64,000 bases of DNA from Diadophis punctatus similis (taxonomy: Eukaryota > Chordata > Lepidosauria > Squamata > Dipsadidae): contig JALIGW010000063.1 of NCBI GenBank assembly GCA_023053685.1, positions 62,001-126,000 of the forward strand, given 5' to 3'. This document shows, piece after piece, positions 37,101 through 64,000 of this stretch. Each line of letters opens with the position of its first letter. Positions within the stretch are counted from its first letter, which is position 1. Below the pieces are notes generated by a model, which saw only the letters and a list, made by a program, of their open reading frames with translations, made no database searches and had not been told where the DNA came from. The translations under genes were made by a program, and so were the position numbers.

Positions 37101-39910
37101 TCCTTCTTTTCATTAAACTAGACATACCCAGTTCCTGCAATCGTTCTTCATATGTTTTAGCCTTCAGTACGCTAATCATCTTTGTTGCCCTTCTCTGCAC
37201 TCTTTCTAGAGTCTCGACATCCTTTTTACATCGTGGCGACCAAAACTGAATGCATATTCCAAGTGTGGCCTTACCAAGGCATTATAAAGTGGTATTAACA
37301 CTTCGCGTGATCTTGATTCTATCACTCTGTTTATGCAGCCTAGAACGGTGTTGGCTTTTTTGGCAGCTGCTGCACACTGCTGGCTCATATTCAAATGGTT
37401 GTCCATTAGGACTCCAAGATCCCACTCACAGTTACTACTGTTGAGCAAGGTATCACATATACTGTACCTGTGCATTTTGTCCTTCAAAATGTGAGAATTC
37501 CACACAGAATTCCACTGTGGGAATTCCATGATACTTCCATCATTGAGCATACAATCATCTTGCCACAGTTACCATTTATAAACACTATGAATGTTGTCTA
37601 ATTCTATCCTCAGTAATCCCAGTAAAAAAGAATTCTGGTTACTTCACAATTTTTTGCCTTTCAAGTTCTTTGCATTGTTGTGTCAATTTGTATCTAAAAT
37701 TTCTGAGCTTTCTCACAAGTCCACTCTGAATGATAAAATGTTTCCCAATGCTTTTCACAATTCCTGCATTGGTTGAAATATGTTTACACATCTTTGATAA
37801 TTTATTGGATGTCCTGTACCAAGAATACATTTTATTTCAAAAAAAATATCTTAAACCATGACAGAGTGTAAACTGAATACCAATTACCCAAATTCTCTGC
37901 ATCTTTCTTTTATATCTGAATTTAATAGTGAATTCCGTCATACAAATTGAACCTGTTCATCCTGTGTTTCAAATCTTTAAAACTTTATACATTTTTGTTA
38001 TTACATGTTCACCATTTCTACATAATTCAGTTTCAAATTCAGTTTTGGCTTATTGTTCATATTGTCCTTTTTCTTACTGTTGTATTGAGATTTCAGAATG
38101 ACTTTCAATCTCTTTCTGCCCCTTTGCCTAGTAATATTCTCCAATAATTAATAATTGGAAGTGTGACCAATTATTGTTGTGATTCCACATGAAAGTGTGA
38201 TTCTACATGAAATATAGAATCATTAAAGGACACATACAGACAGAGACACCCACAATGACACACAAAATGAGCAACTGTGACTTTTAACAAATGCAGTAAG
38301 TGCGAATCTTCTGAAGGTGTTTATAGAATCCACATGTCCACCATAGAAACTTAGCTGACAATTAACTCATTGCATGATTAGGATGCTGGTATCGCCTCAA
38401 ATGAAATTCACATATTTAAGAAAATTCAATTGTGAACTGGGATCCATTCATTTAATTGGTGGCACAGAATGAAATTATCAAGCTTTATCTCATTTTTACT
38501 TCAGAGAAAAAGTCAACATTTCTGTATTTTTCTACCCATTCTGATGTCCTTATAATACCCATTCATAAATGACCTAGATGAAGGAATAGAAGGGGAACTA
38601 ACCAAATTTGCAGATGATACTAAGCTGGCAGGAATAGCTAACACCCTAGAGGACAGGCTCAAGATCCAGGTGGAAAAACCAAAAATAGACATATAAACAG
38701 GGGGAAACTAGACTCAAAAGCAGTGACTGTGAGATGGATCTTGGAGTCTTGGTAGAAAACCAGCTAAACATGAGCCAGCAGTGTGCAGCGGCAGCAAAAA
38801 AAGCCAATGCAACCCTAAGCTGCATTAATAGAGGGATACAATCTAGGTCTATGGGGTGGGGTACTAATACCATTCTATAAAGCCTTAGTTAGACCACACC
38901 TAGAATGCTGCATCCAGTTTTGGTCACCACACTACAACAAAGACATTGAGACTCTAGAGAAAGTGCAGAGGAGAGCAACCAGGATGATAAAGGGTCTGGA
39001 AACTAAAACATACAAAGAGCTATTACAAGAACTGGGCATGGCTAGTCTAGCGAAGAGAAGGACCAGGGGAGACATGATAGCAGTGTTCCAATACTTGAGG
39101 GGCTGCCACAGAGTGGAGGGGGTCAGGCTATTTTCCAAGGCACCAGAAAGCCAGACAAGGAATAATGGATGGAAACTGACCAAGGAGAGATTCAACCTGG
39201 AAGTAAGGAGAAAATTTCTGACAGTGAGAGCGATCAACCAGTGGAACAGAAGTTGCCTTCAGAGGTTGTGAGAGCTCCAACAATTGAGACTTTCAAGAGG
39301 AAATTGGACTGCCATTTGTCGGAAATGGTGTAGGGACTCCTGCTTGAACAAGGGGTTGGACTAGATAGCCTACAAGGTCCGTTCCAACTCTGTTACTCTG
39401 AGAGTGGTAGAAGAGAAGAACCATCCTCTCTTGTCCATCCACAGTCCAACTCTGTTAGGAGGATGTCAAGAAAAGCAGATGCTTCTTCAAAATCAAGACA
39501 AACAGAAGATCTCTACTGATTATTTATTTGAGAATTTCAAAGCAGGTTCATCAGCTGAAAAGAATGAACCGAGGATGAATTGAGACAGAAAGAGAGAAAA
39601 ACTAGTAGATCAAAGAGATCATTCATTGTAAGAGAGGCGATTAAAACTTTAGAACTTAGGGTGGAATGGAGAGGCTCTAAGTCTGTGCAGAAAATTTGAC
39701 GTACAGAGAAATTTGAGTCAAGGGAGTTTTGTTGAAGATTATTGGTTGAAGCAGCATCCTCGTTGCAGAGACAATGCCACCAATGAGAAACTCTCCTGGC
39801 TTGTCATAGTTCTCTGGGTGCACCTCGTCCCTCTTCAGAGTCAGGAGACATTTGGCTATGAGAGTAGCCAGAACTTCCTGGGGCAGCAGAAGCAGCAGAA
39901 GCAGCAACAT
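30239..39910 (-). CDS. V2R-3: complete type 2 vomeronasal receptor gene (six exons)
   Basis: Exons in coding order: 39910-39705, 36304-36013, 35251-34448, 33318-33091, 32622-32496 and 31134-30239. All introns are GT-AG with phases 2-0-0-0-1. The joined coding length is 2553 nt, 850 codons plus stop, the same as V2R-2 although individual exons differ (206, 292, 804, 228, 127, 896). Residues 1 to about 19 form a Leu-rich signal peptide; the venus-flytrap domain spans about 70-505; the NCD3G Cys-rich linker about 511-580; the seven-helix domain about 585-835 with [33 protein letters not shown] and PKCYIII. No stop or frameshift is seen. It is more distant from V2R-2 and V2R-4 than they are from each other, so it belongs to another V2R subgroup. 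Introns carry a hAT MITE, an L1-like 3' end, a SINE and two CR1 LINEs. Confidence 0.93.
32260..32453. mobile_element. hAT MITE (194 bp) in V2R-3 intron 5
   Basis: Ends GGGATGAAATTCA and TGAATTTCACCCATG with flanks GCTCCTTC (32252-32259) and GGTCCTTC (32454-32461), a 7/8 duplication. The interior carries repeated CCGGTT motifs. Confidence 0.75.
32496..32622 (-). CDS. V2R-3 exon 5
   Basis: 127 nt, acceptor TCTGGCCAG, donor GTGGGT; encodes [15 protein letters not shown] and [18 protein letters not shown] of the Cys-rich domain. A hAT MITE ends 42 bp beyond its donor. Confidence 0.9.
33091..33318 (-). CDS. V2R-3 exon 4
   Basis: 228 nt, 15 nt longer than in V2R-2 and V2R-4. Encodes [31 protein letters not shown] and ends MEMVNK before GTGGGG. 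Confidence 0.9.
34448..35251 (-). CDS. V2R-3 exon 3
   Basis: Acceptor CCTTTTCAG; 268 residues including [43 protein letters not shown] and [15 protein letters not shown], ending LKAWQ before GTAGTT. An L1-like insertion begins 32 bp upstream. Confidence 0.92.
35284..35449 (-). mobile_element. Short L1-like 3'-end insertion
   Basis: On the minus strand an AT-rich 3'UTR ends ACTCAATAAAATTATTTTTT followed by A residues. It is flanked by a perfect 17-bp duplication AAAGTTAACCTTTTTTT (35267-35283 and 35450-35466), proof of target-primed insertion. Lies in V2R-3 intron 2. Confidence 0.85.
35562..35792 (-). repeat. tRNA-derived SINE, copy 3
   Basis: Reverse-oriented copy from the (AATAGC)n tail through TTATATACCGCTTCATGGTG and AGAAGGATGGAAGGCTGAG to the tRNA-like head TTCTAACCACTGGGCCACCG. 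Confidence 0.88.
36013..36304 (-). CDS. V2R-3 exon 2
   Basis: Acceptor TTCTTTCAG; 292 nt. Encodes [40 protein letters not shown], ending TYKIPQ before GTGTGT. Confidence 0.92.
36755..37560 (-). mobile_element. CR1 LINE fragment A (RT C-terminus plus 3'UTR)
   Basis: The minus strand reads the end of a CR1 reverse transcriptase ([53 protein letters not shown]) and then the CR1 3' region down to GTTGGAAGGGACCTTGGAGG seen on the plus strand at about 36779. 5'-truncated and mutated. In intron 1 of V2R-3. Confidence 0.9.
37561..38550. other. V2R-3 intron 1 spacer
   Basis: About 1 kb of AT-rich sequence between two CR1 copies; nothing recognised. Confidence 0.4.
38556..39405 (+). mobile_element. 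CR1 LINE fragment B (RT C-terminus plus 3'UTR)
   Basis: The plus strand reads [20 protein letters not shown] (FADD catalytic box), then after mutations [39 protein letters not shown] and ending near 39405 with the CR1 signature around GTTGGACTAGATAGCC. Several stops disrupt the first half. Antisense to V2R-3, and inverted relative to fragment A. Confidence 0.9.
39705..39910 (-). CDS. V2R-3 exon 1
   Basis: ATG at 39910-39908 begins M followed by eight Leu (signal peptide), then [20 protein letters not shown] and [11 protein letters not shown]. Ends phase 2 at a GTACGT donor. The frame is open further upstream, but this ATG puts the signal peptide at the N-terminus. Confidence 0.85.
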
Positions 39911-41220
39911 GACTTGTGTTCCTGATGGAGTCTCCAGTTTTGCTTTGAAGACACAGTAATAGGAAGAGGTGGAAGAAACCAAAGCCCTCTTCCAAGACAG
40001 GAGCTCCAAAAGTTTTCCTAATCTTGACAGAGTCCGTACAAGCCTTCAGATCTGCATCCCCTGCCTGTCATAAAAGCTTTCAAGGTTCTCTATTTCTCCA
40101 GTGCCATTTATGCCCCCAAGATTTTCCAGTGCAAAGAGATTAGCCAAGAAGGCATTGATAGGATATCAAAGCATGTTATGCTGTGTTTGTGTGATAATTG
40201 AAAGCAATCCAAAATGTCTTTTGAGATTTAACACCAGGAGAAGAAATAAATCACTATGATTTGGATAATGGCCACAAGAAGAGACATCCTCTCTCTAAAC
40301 TCTGAGTGAGTCAACAAGCAGGGGCCCAATGGGAGGAGTCACAAGTGGGGTGAAACTCTGAAAATGATCCCAGGATTGAGACAGGAGAACTTTCTTCCAA
40401 ATATCCTTTAGAAAATCTCTTGATACATTCTAGTTTCTAGAGAGAATTTTAGCATAAGTCTGAAATGTCACTCCTCAATATGGATAAAGTTGATTCTGGT
40501 TTGCCTTGGTTAAGAGATGGGTGGCTGCTCCTGTTCATATGACTACGTCTTCTCTCTTACAATGTCCCAAAGCAGAACAAAATCCCTGAAAATCAATTTT
40601 ATTCATTATAGTCATCAAAAGTTTGACTTTGGGTTCTACTGTTAGGACATTTCAATTTTTTAAAAAGTAGATTTTTTCCCCACTGGAGAAAAGCCATTAT
40701 TTGTTTATAAAGGTGGAACTAAATCACAGAATAAACCAGAAGATGATGGTGGTCAGGAAAACAGTGTGTAAAGAGAGAGAGAAAATACAGCAAAATATGT
40801 ACATGTTTAGAGACAGATCAATAAATAGGTAAAATTAGGATAGCATAACATTTGTAGATATAAGACGTATGAAACCTGTTCAACTGATCTAGGCAAGTAA
40901 ACCTAACAAAACCCACCATCTATAAAACTTGTCTAATTTCTTTGATACTATATAGTCCTTGGTTAAATGTGTGTGAAGTATCCATCGGGAAATGGAGTGT
41001 CTGAAGTCAATAACTTTTTTGCATCCAATATGGCCCTTGGCAGGCTTAGCACTGGGAGATTCTTGGCATCCCCTCAATGAAACCGTATCATCCAGTTGGA
41101 CACAGAAAGCATCCCTTCTCTCTGGCATCCCCTGCCTTGTGAAAGAGCCTCCCTGGAGATCCAGATGGCCCCAACTATCTCAATATTAGCTCTATTGCTG
41201 TTATTGATTTTAATGCATCT
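39911..41220 (-). other. 5' flank of V2R-3
   Basis: Single-copy-looking sequence; no convincing TATA box was found within 300 bp of the ATG and no repeat was recognised. Confidence 0.35.
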
Positions 41221-41227
41221 TTAGTGA

Positions 41228-41255
41228 TTGATTGATGGATGGATGGATGGATTCA
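41228..41255. repeat. (GATG)n microsatellite
   Basis: Short GATT/GATG repeat exactly at the truncation point of the gypsy 3' LTR fragment. Confidence 0.85.
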
Positions 41256-41426
41256 TGGCACGAACTGGTTCTAAACTGCTTTGCACTCCTTCGATCGTCA
41301 TTCCCCACTCTCAAATTCCCACCATAGAAGCATACAGGTTTATTGCCCATCTGTCCCCCTCCCTCCCCCAATCTTTTGAGGACAGGATTGCAACAAGACA
41401 GCAAGCTGATGATGGAAGACCTGACA
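41256..41426 (-). repeat. Partial 3' LTR of the gypsy element
   Basis: Matches 43238-43407, sharing GGCACGAACTGGTT and CCACCATAGAAGCATA. Starts TGTCAGGTCTTCC on the minus strand and is cut at 41256. Confidence 0.75.
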
Positions 41427-41448
41427 TGAACCCCCCCCCGCCCCTCTG
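41427..41448 (-). promoter_or_regulatory. Polypurine tract
   Basis: On the minus strand a G-rich run (GGGGCGGGGGGGGGG then TTCA) directly precedes the TG of the 3' LTR, as expected for the plus-strand primer. Confidence 0.65.
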
Positions 41449-41529
41449 ACAAGGACCTTAGACCTGCAGGGAAGAAAGAAAAGAGGGGGAAAAAAGAAGG
41501 AAAAATATGGTTCGAGAGAGAGTGTGTGT

Positions 41530-42500
41530 TTTGGCCCCAGTTGGTACATGTTTTGGGTTAGGTCGATTTCCATCTCCTCCATCAAAATATACCAGCCATG
41601 GAGAGTATGGGAGGGGCACCCCTGGAGATGTAGGTGGGTTGTAGATCTCATCGTTCAGCCTATCTTTGAAAGAGCCAATGAGGATACCTTGCAGCCAGTC
41701 AGTGAGCCTGCAAACTAGATCACAAAGTCCTTGTGTGTACTTAGCCACTCCCCTCCGACCCTGGCTTTGATGTGATCTCCAGATTTTCAATCGGCCAGGG
41801 AGTCCTCCAAACATTTATGGAGTGCTGCCAGGAAGTAGTTGAAATTTCTCAGCTCTAGAGTGTCGTGATTGTGGAGGGTGATCATCCACTGCACTGCAGT
41901 CCCTTCTAGGGCCATGGTGACACGACTCACCTTGGCACCTTCAGTGGTTATCTCCAGATCATACTCCTGCATGCAGGTCCAAACCTGGGGCAGGAAGAAC
42001 CCCAGTTGCTGGGGATCCCTATTAAACTTCACACCCAGCTGCGGTGTCTTGTGGGTGGTCCTACTCCCCTGGGCTATCCCTGCAGAGAGGGTGATACAGG
42101 CGGCAGCTCCTGGTGCTGGACCAGCTGTGGCCGCTGCTGCCACCAGGCTGGCTGAAGTGCTGTCTGTGGAGGTGGATGTTGTTGCTCAGGCTGGAGGTGG
42201 CTGGTCATCAGGTTTCATGGCCTGGGCCTGGTGTTTACACACCTTGAGGTTCTTGAAAGCTCCCCGCATGAACTTGATGGCTTGCTCCATCATCCAGTCA
42301 GCTTGGTGAAATTCTTCACCCTCTTCTTCTTCCTCCTCCAGCTCCTCCAGCTCCACTCATTGTTCCTACCAGCAACTGCTGCAGCTTCCATGAGTGAAAG
42401 TCATCACCATGGGCTTCCCCTCCCATTCCTCCCTTTGCCCAATGCCCAGAGACCACCTGGATCTCAGCAGATTGCCACAGATTTTCGCCTCTCCTGTCCA
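41530..42500 (-). pseudogene. Ty3/gypsy gag, broken
   Basis: The minus strand encodes an acidic N-terminal part, then FHQADWMMEQAIKFMRGAFK, a stop, then FNRDPQQLGFFLPQVWTCMQ, TMALEGTAVQWMITLHNHD and, after a frameshift around 41790-41815, GRRGVAKYTQGLCDLVCRL. This is the retrotransposon Gag core (Retrotrans_gag type). At least one stop and one frameshift break it, and no zinc knuckle, protease or RT follows. Confidence 0.75.
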
Positions 42501-42573
42501 TTCAGAAAAATCCAGTCCCACAGGACACTTCTTCAAAGCCTCCCCCCAGCAGTCAATCTCCTCATGATTGCTC

Positions 42574-42864
42574 CAGAGGTGGGTTCATCCCGCTTTGCAC
42601 TGATTCTATAGAACCTGTAGCAAACTGCTGGTGATGTCACAGAACCGGTTCTGTTGGTGCCGGTCCATGGACGCCTCTATCTTTTTTTTTTTGAATTTTT
42701 AATGGATGTTTTTTCTTCTGAACATGCACAGAAACTGAATTTCTGGCAACGTGCATGTGTCGCCATCTTGTTGTCAGTTTTTTTAAATAATATTTTTGGA
42801 TTTTTGGGCCACGTGGCATGGGAGGATGCGAACCGGCAGCAAGGTAAGTTAGAACCCATCCCTG
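42574..42864. mobile_element. hAT MITE, CAGAGGTGGGTT family, copy 3
   Basis: Ends CAGAGGTGGGTTCATCC and AGAACCCATCCCTG with a perfect 8-bp duplication GATTGCTC (42566-42573, 42865-42872). Inserted in the leader of the gypsy element. Confidence 0.92.
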
Positions 42865-42955
42865 GATTGCTCCCTAGAGCCGATATCATGTACATGGTCC
42901 CCACAGTAGAGATGATGCCCTCTCCGGGTTGACCACAATATCAGATACCACCTAA

Positions 42956-43407
42956 TGTCAGACCAGGCCCTGTCTGATCCCTTAGGAAAGTAAAACTCTC
43001 AACTCCATTTGTCTGCAATGAAAAGAACTTTTATTAAAAAATGCTGGCTGCAGTAAAGTCAGGAGGAATCTGAAGTTCCCATGTAGCAATACAAAAAACA
43101 AACCCTCAGTTCCCCATCCTTCCCCCGTGTCTAATCTGTCTTTAGCCAATCCGACATCACTGAGATGTTTTGGGAAATGCTGAGTTGTTTCTGCTGGTGA
43201 AATTCCATACTCGGGGTGAGCAACCTCGAAGATGCCTGGCACGAACTGGTTCCAAACTGCTTTGGACTCCTTCAACTGTCATTCCCCACTCCCAAATTCC
43301 CACCATAGAAGCATATAGGTTGATTACCCAACTGCCCCCCTCCATCCCCCGATCCTTTGATGGCAGGATGCTTGTGAGGTGCCAAGACAATGATGGAGGA
43401 CCTCACA
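42956..43407 (-). repeat. 5' LTR of the gypsy element
   Basis: 452 bp, TGTGAGGTCC to GGTCTGACA on the minus strand, with AATAAAAG near its 3' part (about 43028-43035). Followed by GGTGGTATCTGATATTG, a possible primer-binding site of uncertain tRNA. Confidence 0.7.
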
Positions 43408-43419
43408 AAACCAACAGAA

Positions 43420-43606
43420 TAGCTTGCCTTCAGAAGTTGTGGGTGCTCCAGAACTAGATGTTTTAAAAACATTACTGGACAATCATTTGGACATTACTGG
43501 ACATTACTGGACAATCAAATGGTATAGGGTTTCCTTCTTGAGTGGGAGGTTGGACTAGAAGACCTCTAAGGTCCCTTCCAACTCTATTGTTTTATGTTCT
43601 ATGTCA
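43420..43606 (+). repeat. CR1 LINE 3' end
   Basis: CR1 terminal region (TTGCCTTCAGAAGTTGTGGG, GGTTGGACTAGAAGACCTCT) with a short internal tandem duplication of ACATTACTGG. Confidence 0.8.
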
Positions 43607-43689
43607 AACAGAGGCAAATGAAATATATAAACCAACAACAAATTGCAATCAATAAATAACTGTCACAAGTCTAAGAAACAATTTCATTA

Positions 43690-63792
<20,103 letters not shown>

Positions 63793-64000
63793 CTAGTGTA
63801 AAATGATGTTAATATTAGGATCATCAATAGCAAAAATACTTTCTCTCTATTTAATCCTCTTTTCCTCCACAAGCTAACCAAGACTTAAGTCAATATTGAT
63901 GCAAATAAGAGACAAATGATAGTCACCCATCACTCTTTTTAATATTGTGAATGTTCAGAAGATAGGATGGAGATAGTTCTCTAGAAGGACTAAAATTAAG

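Larger units (their letters stand above)
41256..43407 (-). mobile_element. Ty3/gypsy-type LTR element, deleted
   Basis: In minus-strand order: 5' LTR 43407-42956, leader with a nested hAT MITE (42864-42574), gag 42500 to about 41530, polypurine tract at about 41448-41427, then a truncated 3' LTR 41426-41256. Pol is missing entirely. The two LTR copies are similar over about 170 bp but differ at many sites, suggesting age. Confidence 0.75.

Overview
The window is vertebrate genomic DNA with long introns, GT-AG exons, dense retrotransposons and long microsatellites. The gene family, the SINE and LINE types (L2, CR1, R4/Dong, L1-like), Ty1/copia and Ty3/gypsy pieces, hAT-derived MITEs and the microsatellite load all suggest a squamate reptile, most likely a snake. 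Species cannot be fixed from the sequence alone. The only host protein-coding genes I recognise are type 2 vomeronasal receptors (V2R, class C GPCRs of the vomeronasal organ).

V2R layout. (1) V2R-1, minus strand: only exon 1 (266-477) is inside; the gene runs off the left edge. (2) V2R-2, plus strand: complete, six exons from 9166 to 24689. (3) V2R-3, minus strand: complete, six exons from 39910 down to 30239. (4) V2R-4, minus strand: exons 2-6 from 63792 down to 43690; exon 1 lies beyond the right edge. (5) A solitary frameshifted exon-2 relic lies at about 25449-25705. V2R-2 and V2R-3 both splice by GT-AG with matching phases (2-0-0-0-1) into 2553-nt coding sequences (850 codons plus stop). 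V2R-1 and V2R-2 are head-to-head paralogues sharing their 5' flank. V2R-2 and V2R-4 are close paralogues in convergent orientation that even share intron 2 sequence.

Between and inside these genes the DNA is mostly mobile. At 0-9 kb: V2R-1 flank, a SINE, CTTT/CT microsatellites, a GC-rich island, two inverted-repeat MITEs and a Ty1/copia 5' LTR plus broken gag. At 9-25 kb (V2R-2): a long hAT MITE, a TA/CA/TA microsatellite, an almost complete L2 LINE, a second L2 nested in the 3'UTR of another LINE, a small hAT MITE, and a solo LTR carrying a nested hAT MITE. At 25-30 kb: the V2R relic, a SINE, a hAT MITE and LTR-like promoter segments. At 30-40 kb (V2R-3): a hAT MITE and an L1-like 3' end close to splice sites, a SINE, and two CR1 LINEs in opposite orientation in intron 1. 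At 41-43.6 kb: a broken Ty3/gypsy element (5' LTR, gag, PPT, partial 3' LTR) with a nested hAT MITE.

At 43.7-64 kb (V2R-4 introns) are the most unusual elements. Two L1-type elements (49812-53020 and 56870-59403) carry a 5'UTR, one ORF1p-like gene, a G-rich 3'UTR, a poly(A) tail and target-site duplications, but no reverse transcriptase; they are HAL1-like ORF1-only retrotransposons. An R4/Dong-clade LINE with an open RT plus restriction-like endonuclease frame (59602-62017) sits inside a (TAA)n microsatellite. Further L2, CR1, SINE and hAT pieces surround them.
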